Origin: an uncultured Haliea sp.
GTDB lineage: Bacteria > Pseudomonadota > Gammaproteobacteria > Pseudomonadales > Halieaceae
DNA: 64,000 nucleotides
Assembly (NCBI GenBank): GCA_913062625.1
Contig: CAJXWP010000006.1
Location: 20,479-84,478, forward strand
Direction: 5' to 3'
The translations under genes were made by a program, and so were the position numbers. Below, one piece after another: positions 18,168 through 27,527 of the stretch (its first letter is position 1; every line of letters starts with the position of its first letter). The notes below the pieces were generated by a model. The model was not told the origin of the DNA, did not search any database, and saw nothing but the letters and a program-made list of their open reading frames with translations.

Positions 18168-19037
18168 ATGAAATTTTGGCAAGCCATTACCTGGGCTGAG
18201 ACCGACCAACTGATTGAAATTGCCCGCTTCGCTGAGGACATGGGCTTTCATGGGCTAATGAGCGGAGATCACGCCGTCTATCCTGAGTCTGTCGTGCCGA
18301 ATTATCCGTATTCCGAAAGCGGTGTGCCACCCATGCAAGCCGATGACGAATACCCGGACCAAACTGCGATTTTTGCCGCGATGGCCGCGGTAACAAACAC
18401 ACTACTTTTTACCTGCGGGGTCTATGTGTTACCACTGCGCAATCCCCATGAGGTGGCACGAGCCAGCGCCACACTGGCAATACTCAGTGACAACCGGTTT
18501 GTCCTGGGCGTGGGCATTGGTTGGATGAAGGAAGAGTTTGATATCTACGGTGTCGATTTTCACCGGCGTGGAAAAATAACCGATGAGATTATTGAGGTTT
18601 TGCATAAGCTGTGGGACGGCCAAATGGTTGAGCATCATGGCGCGCATTTTGACTTTCCTAGAGTACAGTTAAGCCCTGCGCCTCAGACGCATCCCTCGAT
18701 CTACGTGGGAGGGTCCAGTCAAATCGCACTGCGCCGCGCGGCGCGCGTGGGGAACGGCTATATCGGTGCAGGCACCGCCCCAGACGACGTCGGCCCCTTA
18801 CTGCAGAGGCTGAATACACTGCGTAAGGAATATGGGCGCGATCACCTGCCCTTTGAAGCAATGATCGGCATCAGCGCATCACCGAGTCTGAAACTCTACC
18901 AGCGATTAGCCAATGATGGACTGGAAAGTACGGTAGCCCCACCCTTTCAGTATGCATTGGGAAAGAAACATTCTACTATCGATGAGAAGAAGCAGTTTAT
19001 GGAATACTATGCGGAGAGCATTGTGCGTCACTTCTGA
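18168..19037 (+). CDS. LLM class (luciferase-like) flavin monooxygenase
   Basis: A 289-residue TIM-barrel oxidoreductase of the bacterial luciferase/F420-dependent superfamily. Recognisable segments are EDMGFHGLMSGDHAVYP, LRNPHEVARASATL, LGVGIGWMKEEFDIYG and PSIYVGGSSQIALRRAARVG. The last of these is typical of the TIGR03619 subgroup. Whether it uses FMN or F420 cannot be decided here. It follows the second sulfotransferase by 38 nt in the same direction and probably shares the operon. A Baeyer-Villiger or hydroxylation step on the same unknown substrate is possible. Confidence 0.82.
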   Translation: MKFWQAITWAETDQLIEIARFAEDMGFHGLMSGDHAVYPESVVPNYPYSESGVPPMQADDEYPDQTAIFAAMAAVTNTLLFTCGVYVLPLRNPHEVARASATLAILSDNRFVLGVGIGWMKEEFDIYGVDFHRRGKITDEIIEVLHKLWDGQMVEHHGAHFDFPRVQLSPAPQTHPSIYVGGSSQIALRRAARVGNGYIGAGTAPDDVGPLLQRLNTLRKEYGRDHLPFEAMIGISASPSLKLYQRLANDGLESTVAPPFQYALGKKHSTIDEKKQFMEYYAESIVRHF

Positions 19038-19113
19038 CCCCGCAGCCCTGCTTGGTGTTACAGTTATAGAGCGGCACTGGGCTCACTAGTAGCCGCTCTA
19101 GAAAGGATACACC

Positions 19114-19884
19114 ATGAGTCGTTCTTATACGCCCATTACGCACTACCGCTCAATACCCTTTAGCGCTGTCTGCAATGGGGGCCAGACCATTAGCCATGAT
19201 GTCTATCGGCTTGGGAGTGGCCCACCCGTAATCATCATCCAAGAGCTGCCCGGCATTGGGCCCCAAACGCTGCAGCTGGCGGATGAATTTGTAGAGCATG
19301 GCTTCGAGGTAATACTGCCGCACTTGTTTGGCCCACTGGAGAAAGTCAGTGTCGGCGGCAACCTAGTGCGTGTGTTCTGTATGCGTAAGGAGTTCAGCTT
19401 GTTTAAGGCGAATGGCTCAAGCCCGATTGTGGACTGGCTAAAAGCCCTGTGCCGCGACGTTAAAACATACAGCAAAACCAAGGGCGTCGGGGTGATCGGC
19501 ATGTGCCTCACGGGGAATTTTGCTATCTCGCTGATGGGCGATGAAAGTGTCCTAGCCGCCGTCAGCTCGCAACCGTCGATGCCGCTACTCAAGCCCACCC
19601 AACTGCATATGTCGGCCGCAGACATTGACGCCATTAAACACCGTATCGACAACACAGCCCCTATACACGCCTACCGGTTCGACAAAGATCCCATGTGCAC
19701 GGCGGAAAAATATCAGTCCATCGAAAGCGCATTTAACGACCCTGAAGCCACGCGTGTTATCACCCATACTTTACCGGGAAAGGGCCATTCAGTGCTTACG
19801 CTCGATTTTGTCAATGAGAGCGGTCATCCTACTCGCGAGGCGTTAAACGATATTTTGGCCTATTTTTCAGCTCAGCTTCAATGA
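19114..19884 (+). CDS. Dienelactone hydrolase family protein
   Basis: A 256-residue alpha/beta hydrolase. The nucleophile elbow is VIGMCLTGNFAI, with Cys in the position used by dienelactone hydrolase. The C-terminal LPGKGHSVLTLDF supplies the likely catalytic His. The N-terminal VIIIQELPGIGPQT is the oxyanion-hole region of the family. It lies 76 nt downstream of the luciferase-like gene and about 50 nt upstream of rlmA. The true substrate may be an ester or lactone produced by the preceding genes. That link is inferred from position only. Confidence 0.83.
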   Translation: MSRSYTPITHYRSIPFSAVCNGGQTISHDVYRLGSGPPVIIIQELPGIGPQTLQLADEFVEHGFEVILPHLFGPLEKVSVGGNLVRVFCMRKEFSLFKANGSSPIVDWLKALCRDVKTYSKTKGVGVIGMCLTGNFAISLMGDESVLAAVSSQPSMPLLKPTQLHMSAADIDAIKHRIDNTAPIHAYRFDKDPMCTAEKYQSIESAFNDPEATRVITHTLPGKGHSVLTLDFVNESGHPTREALNDILAYFSAQLQ

Positions 19885-19933
19885 ATATCCGCTGCAGCTT
19901 CAATCGATCATTCGCGATGAGTGCGCTATTTCA

Positions 19934-20788
19934 ATGAATTTTATTCACAATGACCTCCTGAGGTGCCCGCTAGATCAGCATGTCCTGCACCAAGATGCAG
20001 ATTCCCTGCGCTGCGAGAACGGGCATGCTTTTGACATCGCCAGACAGGGTTATGCCAATCTACTCGGTGCTGCGGACAAACGCAGTCGTGATCCCGGTGA
20101 CAGCAAAGAGATGGTCGCAGCGCGACGTGATTTTCTCAGCGGCGGCCACTATCAAGCGGTGGCCGACAAACTGGTAAGTCTGGTGAAACCGCAGATCAAT
20201 GCCGATTCGACCATTGTAGATGCAGGCTGCGGTGAGGGGTATTATCTGGAACAACTAGCGACCCAGATCGCGTCCTCCAGTCAGTATAGGCCTTCAATTA
20301 TTGGCTTTGATATTTCCAAATGGGCAGTACAGGCCGCAACACGCCGACTTGCCGCCACTTGGTTGGTCGCCAGCAATCGCAATATTCCTGTTACAGCGCA
20401 CAGTGTCGATTGCCTGCTTAGCCTATTTGGATTCCCCGTATTCAACTCTTTTCGAACCGTGCTGAAGCAAGGGGGGACGTTACTATTAGTCGATGCGGGG
20501 CCACAACATCTTATCGAGCTACGGGAAGTTATCTATCCTCAAGTCAAACGTTCCGAGTCAACGATGTTGCAACAGGCCTGCGCAGCAGGTTTCTCGAAAG
20601 GGGAAACCTCAACATTGCAGTTTCAAACTGATCCTTTGAGCCAGCGACACATTCATCAGCTGCTCAGTATGACCCCACATCTCTTTCGTGCCACCCGAGA
20701 GGGAAAGCAACGTGCCGAAGGTCTAGATCATTTTTCCGTCACCATTGATGTGGTTTTTCAACGGCTACATAACAGCGGCGATATCTGA
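19934..20788 (+). CDS. rlmA: 23S rRNA (guanine-N1)-methyltransferase RlmA-type
   Basis: SAM-dependent methyltransferase expected to modify guanine in 23S rRNA helix 35. The N-terminal zinc finger is recognisable: LRCPLDQ, then LRCENGHAFDIARQGYANLL. DKRSRDPGDSKEMVAARRDF, ahead of LSGGHY, is characteristic of RlmA. The SAM motif is VDAGCGEGYYLEQL. At 284 residues it is a normal length. It follows the dienelactone-hydrolase-like gene closely but is a housekeeping gene and probably unrelated in function. Confidence 0.9.
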   Translation: MNFIHNDLLRCPLDQHVLHQDADSLRCENGHAFDIARQGYANLLGAADKRSRDPGDSKEMVAARRDFLSGGHYQAVADKLVSLVKPQINADSTIVDAGCGEGYYLEQLATQIASSSQYRPSIIGFDISKWAVQAATRRLAATWLVASNRNIPVTAHSVDCLLSLFGFPVFNSFRTVLKQGGTLLLVDAGPQHLIELREVIYPQVKRSESTMLQQACAAGFSKGETSTLQFQTDPLSQRHIHQLLSMTPHLFRATREGKQRAEGLDHFSVTIDVVFQRLHNSGDI

Positions 20789-21053
20789 GTCGTTTTTCTG
20801 CCACCCAGCATCGCAACATGCTCGCATGTGAAGCGGACACGTTGTTCCATACGCAAACACCGGATCTCATTCGCGAGGTTGTGCAGCGTCTGCTACCGTT
20901 TAAAAAATACCTGCCCAGCGCTTTGCACTCGTCAACCTCGTAGCCGTGCTACCCGGATTGGTATCTGATACTGAACCACCCCGTCATTGATATCTGCAAC
21001 CATACTACTTAGGATACTGTATCTAGAGCGTAAATCGGATTTAAGGGTATGCC
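20789..21053. other. Intergenic stretch with a palindrome and a short doubtful frame
   Basis: Contains a perfect inverted repeat, ACATGC-TC-GCATGT, at 20816 to 20829. A 41-codon frame (20818 to 20943) starts inside it but has no recognisable ribosome-binding site or relative. GGATACTGTATCTAG near 21013 may contribute to the promoter of the reductase gene at 21054. Nothing else is evident. Confidence 0.4.
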
Positions 21054-22271
21054 ATGAGCGATAGCCTGCACAAAGCCTTCTCACCCGCGATGCTGGGCAA
21101 ACTGCCTCTCAAGAATCGCATCCTGAAAGCTGCTACCTACGAAGGTAAAACGCCGGACGGTATACCCGGTGATCTACTGCTGAACTTTCACAAAGGCATT
21201 GTTGCAGGGGGCACTGCAATGACAACGATTGGCTACTGCACCACGGAGGCAGACGGCCGCATCAACGACCAGATGATGTGGATTCATGAGGGTATCCGCG
21301 ATCGACTTACCCATATGAACAGTGAACTCAAAAAAACGGCACCTGATGTCGCCATTTCAGGCCAAATGGCTCACTGCGGAAACTTTTCCAAAAATCGAAA
21401 AATGCAGCGTTTAAAGCGTCCGCTAGGACCCTCCCGCCAATTCAATATGCTGGGAGCGGCATCCGGCATGCCGTTCGCCGGTGCCATGTCAGTCAGCGAT
21501 ATCGATTATCTCGTGCAGACCTATTTCGATGCAGCCAAGCTAATGAAAGCGACTGGTTTCGATGCGGTAGAAATCCATTTCAGCCACGGCTACGGCGTCA
21601 GCCAATTCATTAGTCCCAAGACTAACCGACGTACCGACCACTATGGTGGTAGTTTGGCCAACCGTATGAGGCTGCCACTGCGGGTAATGGACGCGGTACG
21701 CAGGGCTGTTGGGGACGATTTTCCTATCCTTGGAAAAATAGGTCTCACAGATGGCATCAAGGATGGCCTGCACATCGATGAGGCAATAGAGGTCGCCGCG
21801 ATGCTCGATGCAAGCGGAATTGACGCTCTGATCTGTTCCGGCGGAACAAGCAGCTTCAACCCGATGCTGTATTTTCGTGGCGAGACATTAGAGAAGGGCC
21901 TGATTGAGGTGGAGAAAAATCCCATTATGAAACTGGGTCTGAAGCTGATGGGATCTAAGATGTTCAACTACTATCCTTATGAGGAGTTATATTTTCTGGA
22001 CGATGCCAAGCGCGTGCGCGATCGGGTGAGCTGTCAGATGGTTTACATTGGTGGCTGTACCGACGTTACCAGTATCGAAAAAGTGATCGGAGAAGGGTTT
22101 GATTTCATTCAGCTAGGCCGCCCTCTGATCAAGGACCCCGCCTTCGTCAACAACGCAATGGCTGACCGCAACTATAAAAATGGCTGCATTCATTGCAACC
22201 GCTGTGCCAGCCTGATCGAGGCGCCTGGTGGTGTCTACTGCCCGTTAAATCTAGAAGAGGCATCGGCATAA
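21054..22271 (+). CDS. NADH:flavin oxidoreductase, old yellow enzyme family
   Basis: A 405-residue single-barrel flavin reductase related to the N-terminal domain of 2,4-dienoyl-CoA reductase. The FMN barrel signature GFDAVEIHFSHGYGVSQFIS, then PKTNRRTDHYGGSLANRM, is clear. A C-terminal CIHCNRC followed 11 residues later by another Cys resembles the 4Fe-4S site of FadH. The FAD/NAD domain found in full-length FadH is absent. The large relative at 49042 keeps that domain, so the two are not simple duplicates. AAGGG precedes the ATG. The substrate is probably an unsaturated acyl or cyclic enone. Confidence 0.88.
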   Translation: MSDSLHKAFSPAMLGKLPLKNRILKAATYEGKTPDGIPGDLLLNFHKGIVAGGTAMTTIGYCTTEADGRINDQMMWIHEGIRDRLTHMNSELKKTAPDVAISGQMAHCGNFSKNRKMQRLKRPLGPSRQFNMLGAASGMPFAGAMSVSDIDYLVQTYFDAAKLMKATGFDAVEIHFSHGYGVSQFISPKTNRRTDHYGGSLANRMRLPLRVMDAVRRAVGDDFPILGKIGLTDGIKDGLHIDEAIEVAAMLDASGIDALICSGGTSSFNPMLYFRGETLEKGLIEVEKNPIMKLGLKLMGSKMFNYYPYEELYFLDDAKRVRDRVSCQMVYIGGCTDVTSIEKVIGEGFDFIQLGRPLIKDPAFVNNAMADRNYKNGCIHCNRCASLIEAPGGVYCPLNLEEASA

Positions 22272-22443
22272 GGATGGGCACACCGGTCTACCGCTATCCG
22301 GTCGTCAATGCGCTACTGCTGGCCCATTTTTGTCGATGCACTATTGTGTAAATACAGTTTAGTCGAATCTAGCAAAAACATCGCTGCAGCGTGCAGCGAG
22401 AGGTAGAATACCGCGATAATAGTAATAGAACGGGAGAATTTCA

Positions 22444-23664
22444 TTGGACGTACGACTATCAGACTTACCTCAGGGTCCGTTAAAAGGCATTCGCGTCATC
22501 GACATTACTTCGATGATTACAGGGCCACTGTGTAGCCAGCAACTAGGAGATCTGGGGGCCGATATCATCAAAATTGAACCCATCCACGGCGAGGTTGCGC
22601 GGTGGATGGCCCCACCACAAAAAGCAGGTCTGACCGGTTTCTATACCCAGATGAATCGCAATAAACGCAGCCTGACGGTAGACCTTAAACATCCAGAAGG
22701 CATTGCCATTATCAAGAAACTGGTGGAGGAGGCGGATATCTTAGTTGAGAACTTTCGGGGCGGCGTTCCTGATCGACTGGGTATTGGCTACGAAGACTTG
22801 CGTCTTGTTAATGACAAATTAATTTTTGTGTCCATTACAGGGTTTGGCCCAACTGGCCCCTATTCTCATAAACCGGCTTATGATCCGCTCGCGCAGGGCC
22901 TAGTCGGCATGATGCATATTCAGGGCATGCCTTTCGGGGGTAAACCACAGCTCATCCAATCGGCTATCGTTGACAAAACCACAGCGATGACTGCTGCCGG
23001 TGTTGCCATGGCAGCCCTCTATGCACGCGATCGTCCCGGCGGAACGGGCAAAGGGCAGCGCGTCGATGTACCAATGATCGATGCCTGGGCCGCCAACTCG
23101 CTTGCCGACATGATGCCTGTGGACAGTTTTATGCCCAATGACATGCAGGATCCTGTCCCCCTCGCCGTGCTGCGCACGTTTGAAACGAGTGATGGCTTTG
23201 TCGTAGGCATGGCGCTGCAGGACAACCATTTCCAGAACCTGTGCAACGCATTGGAGTGCACTGAACTGTTGGAACGAGAGGGCATGCGCAACGTCGGCGA
23301 GCGGATTAGTGATTTTGGTCCATGGCTGGATGCCATAGGTGATGTAATGAAGCGGTTCAGCACGGAAGACTTGTTATCAAAACTCGATGCCGCAGGGGTA
23401 CCCTTCGGCCCCGTCAAGACCGTGCGTGAATTTGCCGAGGACCCACAGGCCAAACACAACCGCACTATTTTTGATGTCGAGCACCCCGAGGCAGGAACCC
23501 TGCGTTATGTGCGTTATCCCGGGCACTTGTCCGAAACGCCTGCCGCCATATACCGCCACCCCCCCCGTTTGGGAGAGCATACACGGGAGGTCCTGCAGGA
23601 GGCAGGGTATAGCCCTGAGGAGATTGAGCGCCTAGTGCAAGCCAGTATTGTGGGTACTGACTAG
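22444..23664 (+). CDS. CaiB/BaiF (family III) CoA-transferase
   Basis: A 406-residue CoA transferase. Visible features are LKGIRVIDITSMITGPLCSQ, LGDLGADIIKIEP, NRNKRSLTVDLKHPEG, ENFRGGVPDRLGIGYEDL and the later VDVPMIDAWAANSL. The Asp in the PMIDA region matches the catalytic Asp found in this family. The start is a TTG at 22444 with GGGAG 7 nt upstream. The CoA donor and acid acceptor cannot be inferred. It sits among acyl-CoA and lipid genes and is the intact counterpart for judging the decayed copy at 48503. Confidence 0.9.
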   Translation: MDVRLSDLPQGPLKGIRVIDITSMITGPLCSQQLGDLGADIIKIEPIHGEVARWMAPPQKAGLTGFYTQMNRNKRSLTVDLKHPEGIAIIKKLVEEADILVENFRGGVPDRLGIGYEDLRLVNDKLIFVSITGFGPTGPYSHKPAYDPLAQGLVGMMHIQGMPFGGKPQLIQSAIVDKTTAMTAAGVAMAALYARDRPGGTGKGQRVDVPMIDAWAANSLADMMPVDSFMPNDMQDPVPLAVLRTFETSDGFVVGMALQDNHFQNLCNALECTELLEREGMRNVGERISDFGPWLDAIGDVMKRFSTEDLLSKLDAAGVPFGPVKTVREFAEDPQAKHNRTIFDVEHPEAGTLRYVRYPGHLSETPAAIYRHPPRLGEHTREVLQEAGYSPEEIERLVQASIVGTD

Positions 23665-23847
23665 TTAAACGCTTTGTTCGCGCTCACCCATAGCAGGCTA
23701 CTGATATCCTTCATCCGTGGGCGACTCCATTCGGTTGACGACACCTCAGACAGACTACATATCGATCCCACTCGGTGGAAAATCAAACGACCCCTTGTTC
23801 TGGCCTAAGATATTGTCTTTAATAGGCGTTTAAATGTAGGCACGAAA

Positions 23848-26094
23848 ATGCTCGGCAAATTCACCCTCACGTTGGTAGCGCTTGTAGTGTCTTTTTGCGC
23901 ACTCGCAGACAGCGACTACCCTCCCCAAGTAAAATCCGTTGTAGAGCAGCGATGTATGGTGTGCCATGGGTGCTACGATGCCCCTTGTCAGCTCAAAATG
24001 GATGCCTGGGCCGGCGTGCAACGAGGGGCGAGTAAGGAAATTGTCTACGATGGTACCCGGATCACCGACGCGGTCCCTACACGCTTGTTTGAGGATGCCC
24101 AGACGGTTGAGCAGTGGCGTCAAAAAGGATTTTATCCGGTATTGAATCAGGAAACCCCGGACCAGGGTGTACTCGCCCGCATGCTGGCACTAAAACAACA
24201 ACACCCGCTACCTATTGGGAAACAGCTGCCAGATACGATTACTCTGGGCATGGATCGCAAACAACAGTGCACCAAGCCTGAAAACTTCAATGCGTTCGCT
24301 GACAAATACCCACTGTGGGGTATGCCTTACGGACTGCCGGGACTCACCGAGGAAGAACAGACCACTGTCACCCAATGGCTGGACGATGGTGCCGTAGGTG
24401 TACCGATGGCGTCACCCTCAGCGGCAGAATTAGATGCGGTGCAACGCTGGGAGGCGTTTTTCAACGGCGAGAGCTTGAAACAACGCCTAACGGCGCGTTA
24501 TATGTATGAGCACCTGTTCATAGGCGATCTGTATTTTTCTGATCTTGACGCGACGGGAGTCTATTATAACTTGGTGCGTTCGCGCACACCAACAGGACAA
24601 CCCATTGATATTATCGCTACCAGGCGCCCCTATAATAGCCCGGGTGCTGCGAGGTTCTATTATCGATTGCAAAAACTGCGCTCTGTTGCGCTTGCCAAAC
24701 GGCATATGCCTTACGCATTGAACGCAGAACGCATGCAGCGCTGGCAGTCACTATTTCTTGACCCAGACTACGAAGTCACTAATCTGCCACCTTACGGTAC
24801 CGATGTCGCCGTCAATCCCTTTATCGCCTATCGGGAGCTGCCGCAAACCGCCCGTTACAAGTTTATGTTAGATGAGGCCCAATTCACCATCATGGGATAC
24901 ATCAAAGGACCGGTCTGTCGTGGGCAGGTGGCATTAAATGTGATCGACGATCATTTCTGGATTGTCTTTCTCAACCCCGACAGTCAAAACAGTGTTTTAA
25001 TGGCTGACTTTCTCGCCGAGGAAAGTACTAACATGCGCCTGCCCAAGGATAGCCAAGGCGCCGTAGTATCCCTATTGGAATGGCGAAATTATGCCAATGA
25101 GCAATTGAAGTTCTTAGAAGCCAAGACGGAATTCATTGCGAATGTTACGGCCGGAGCTGAAGGCACAAAAATCAACTTAGATCTGATATGGGATGGTGAT
25201 GGCGACAACGATAATGCTGCCCTCACCGTCTTTAGACACATTAACAGCGCTTCAGTAGTTAAAGGCTTCGTAGGGCAACAACCCAAGACAGCATGGGTGA
25301 TCAACTACTCGCTACTGGAGCGTATTCACTACCTGCTTGTGGCGGACTTCGATGTTTTTGGTAACGTAGAGCACCAGCTTGAGACCCGTCTTTATATGGA
25401 TTTTCTCCGTATGGAAGGTGAACAGAACTTCCTGTTTTTCCTGCCGGAGAAGGATCGCATACCACTTCGAAATTTTTGGTATCGAGGCGCCACGCAGGAC
25501 ACCAAGAACCATGTTATGAGTGAATCCGTGGCTTATAGCCAACAGACCGACATTCAGTACCACACTGACAACCCCAAGCAGGAACTACTGAGCATACTGC
25601 AACAGCGCCAGCCCGGTGGTGAGGCAGCACAATACCAGCCAGCTGATCCGCGTTTTACCACACTGCAAACGCTTCAGGGCACGCCCTTCAGTCTGATGCC
25701 AGAAGTCGCTTTTGTGGAAGTATTAGGAGAAGGTGATAGTGTAAGTGTCTTTACCATCCTGCATAACGATAGTTATTCAAACAACGCACAGATTTTCGAA
25801 GACCAGAAACGACGCATCCCTCAAGAAGACTACCTGACCGTCGTCAAAGGTTTTATCGGCGCCTATCCTAACGTCTTCTTCCAGCTTTCCGACCAGAACT
25901 TGGAAAATTTTGTGCAAACGATCATGTCGATGCGCAATGCCGCAGACTACGCCAACCTAGTTACTGTCTTCGGCGTACGTCGCACCAACGTCCCGTTATT
26001 TTGGCCATTGTCTGATCGGCTAAATGCCCATTACAAAGAAAACCGGCCCATTGAGGCGGGGCTCTTTGACTTGAACCGCTATGAGAACCGATAG
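23848..26094 (+). CDS. cti: Fatty acid cis/trans isomerase (periplasmic, haem c)
   Basis: Converts cis-unsaturated membrane phospholipid acyl chains to trans under solvent or heat stress. At 748 residues it is the usual size. A signal peptide is visible (LTLVALVVSFCALA, then DSD), followed by the haem c site CMVCH with two further cysteines close by (CMVCHGCYDAPC). The family-specific segment IMGYIKGPVCRGQVALNVID lies mid-protein. Together with the CFA-type methyltransferase in the stress regulon, this gives the cell two ways of reshaping unsaturated lipids. Two small membrane-protein genes follow it closely in the same direction. Confidence 0.92.
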   Translation: MLGKFTLTLVALVVSFCALADSDYPPQVKSVVEQRCMVCHGCYDAPCQLKMDAWAGVQRGASKEIVYDGTRITDAVPTRLFEDAQTVEQWRQKGFYPVLNQETPDQGVLARMLALKQQHPLPIGKQLPDTITLGMDRKQQCTKPENFNAFADKYPLWGMPYGLPGLTEEEQTTVTQWLDDGAVGVPMASPSAAELDAVQRWEAFFNGESLKQRLTARYMYEHLFIGDLYFSDLDATGVYYNLVRSRTPTGQPIDIIATRRPYNSPGAARFYYRLQKLRSVALAKRHMPYALNAERMQRWQSLFLDPDYEVTNLPPYGTDVAVNPFIAYRELPQTARYKFMLDEAQFTIMGYIKGPVCRGQVALNVIDDHFWIVFLNPDSQNSVLMADFLAEESTNMRLPKDSQGAVVSLLEWRNYANEQLKFLEAKTEFIANVTAGAEGTKINLDLIWDGDGDNDNAALTVFRHINSASVVKGFVGQQPKTAWVINYSLLERIHYLLVADFDVFGNVEHQLETRLYMDFLRMEGEQNFLFFLPEKDRIPLRNFWYRGATQDTKNHVMSESVAYSQQTDIQYHTDNPKQELLSILQQRQPGGEAAQYQPADPRFTTLQTLQGTPFSLMPEVAFVEVLGEGDSVSVFTILHNDSYSNNAQIFEDQKRRIPQEDYLTVVKGFIGAYPNVFFQLSDQNLENFVQTIMSMRNAADYANLVTVFGVRRTNVPLFWPLSDRLNAHYKENRPIEAGLFDLNRYENR

Positions 26095-26119
26095 ATCCGG
26101 TATTTAAAAGGGAAGACTA

Positions 26120-26539
26120 ATGCTCGCGTACACCACACCACTTGTCGGGGGCGTGCTCATTGGCACCTCGACTGTTTTCCTGCTTCTTTTCCTTGGACGA
26201 ATCGCAGGCATCGGCGGAATAGTCTGGGGCGCTGTTTCAGCGCAGCCTGACAACGCCTGGCGCTGGTTATTCGTTGTCGGCTTACTGCTCGGCCCACTGC
26301 TGTACCACATACTGTCGAATACGCCCTTCCCACCGGCTAGCTCCTTACAGTGGTGGCATGCTGCTCTCGGCGGGCTGCTGGTGGGCTTCGGCATAAAGTG
26401 GGGCGCTGATTTTACGAGTAGTCAGGGTGCGCTGGGTATCGCTTGGCTTTCTACACGGTACTTATTTGCCGCTGTGATATTTACGGGCACGGGGATCGCC
26501 ACGCTCTATGTTGTTCGTCATTTAGTGCCGGGATTGTAA
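26120..26539 (+). CDS. YeeE/YedE family membrane protein
   Basis: A 139-residue integral membrane protein with about four hydrophobic segments. It shows GGVLIGTSTVFLLLFLGRIA and GIGGIVWGA, typical of one half of the YeeE/YedE sulfur-compound channel family. It starts 25 nt after cti and abuts the next gene directly. The two half-size proteins probably form one channel. Relatives transport thiosulfate or other sulfur species. Whether this pair does so is not shown by sequence. Confidence 0.82.
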   Translation: MLAYTTPLVGGVLIGTSTVFLLLFLGRIAGIGGIVWGAVSAQPDNAWRWLFVVGLLLGPLLYHILSNTPFPPASSLQWWHAALGGLLVGFGIKWGADFTSSQGALGIAWLSTRYLFAAVIFTGTGIATLYVVRHLVPGL

Positions 26540-26950
26540 ATGAGAAATATAATTGCTCTGCTTTGTGGCCTCGCTTTTGGTGCAGGTCTGGCAGTGTCTA
26601 GCATGACGGACACGGCGAAGGTCTTGGGGTTTCTAGATGTGCTCGGTAACTGGATGCCCGACTTGGCATTTGTAGTAGGCGCCGCGGCTTGCGTCATTCT
26701 GGTTACATTCCCCTTCGTAATGCGACGAAAGAGCCCCCTAATGTCCCTGCGGTTTTTACTGCCTGCAACCCAATTTATCAATGGGCGACTCGTCGGTGGT
26801 GCTGCCCTTTACGGCATTGGCTTGGGATTGTATGGCTATTTTCCAGGCTCGGCGATGGCATCATTAGTGTATCAAGACTGGAAAACTGCAATATTCATTG
26901 CTGCCATGCTGATTGGCATGACTTTGGCAAACAAAGTTTCAGCCAAGTGA
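26540..26950 (+). CDS. DUF6691/YeeE-YedE family membrane protein, second half-subunit
   Basis: A 136-residue membrane protein. It shows LLCGLAFGAGLAVSSMTDTA and KVLGFLDVLGNW near the N-terminus, and RLVGGAALYGIGLGLYGYFP later, both typical of this half of the YeeE/YedE pair. The start ATG follows the stop of the preceding gene with no gap, which indicates co-translation. The pairing of two small proteins is a common arrangement of this family in proteobacteria. It converges on the DUF2058 gene. Confidence 0.82.
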   Translation: MRNIIALLCGLAFGAGLAVSSMTDTAKVLGFLDVLGNWMPDLAFVVGAAACVILVTFPFVMRRKSPLMSLRFLLPATQFINGRLVGGAALYGIGLGLYGYFPGSAMASLVYQDWKTAIFIAAMLIGMTLANKVSAK

Positions 26951-26990
26951 TTCTCAAGCTTGTAAACAGCATCCTTAAGCCCGATCATCG

Positions 26991-27527
26991 CTACCACATC
27001 AAATCATCGGGAATCTGGTACTCGGCATAAGGATCCTCTTCATCCACGTCCATCACCTCGTACGTGTTAAGTAAAACAATGATCTGTGGGTCACGTTGCC
27101 TTATTTTTTCGGCCGCTGCGGATGGCAGCAATTCAAAGTCATTGCCCAACTTTGCTATCGCCAATCGTCCATTCACTAAATCTTTTTGTAACTGCTCAGT
27201 GACATAAATTTTCTTTATCCGGGTGCCATCCGTGAACTGATAAGCAATATCCCCCCGCTCACGTTTGATGCGATTCATCTTAATCAACTGAGAGATTTGG
27301 GCTTTTATCGCCTTTTTTTCGACCACTTCGTGTTGCTGTTTATTGAGCTGGCGGTCGCGTTCAGTCTTTTCAAGCAGGTTACGTTTGACCTGCTCCTTGC
27401 TATCATCAAGCGGAGTCTGTCCCTTTTGGCGAACCTTGGCTTCTTTGCGCAGTTCTTGCTTAAGCTGCTTGGCCTTCTTCTTATCAACGAGGCCAGCGTT
27501 AAGGAGTTGATCCTGCAGAGATGCCAT
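26991..27527 (-). CDS. DUF2058 family protein (YaiL-like)
   Basis: A 178-residue, highly charged protein. The N-terminal LQDQLLNAGLVDKKKAKQLK is the family signature. A lysine-rich, probably coiled-coil segment follows, then a C-terminal globular part ending in YAEYQIPDDLMW. E. coli YaiL is described as a nucleoprotein/polynucleotide-associated protein; the function is not firmly known. The start ATG at 27527 has AAAGG upstream. A start at 27683 would add 52 residues that do not look conserved. Confidence 0.85.
   Translation of the reverse strand: MASLQDQLLNAGLVDKKKAKQLKQELRKEAKVRQKGQTPLDDSKEQVKRNLLEKTERDRQLNKQQHEVVEKKAIKAQISQLIKMNRIKRERGDIAYQFTDGTRIKKIYVTEQLQKDLVNGRLAIAKLGNDFELLPSAAAEKIRQRDPQIIVLLNTYEVMDVDEEDPYAEYQIPDDLMW

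Noticed and set aside
22272..22330. ATGGGC and GCCCATTTTT arms after the OYE gene
   Set aside because: The arms are about 45 nt apart with imperfect internal pairing, so an intrinsic terminator is not convincing.
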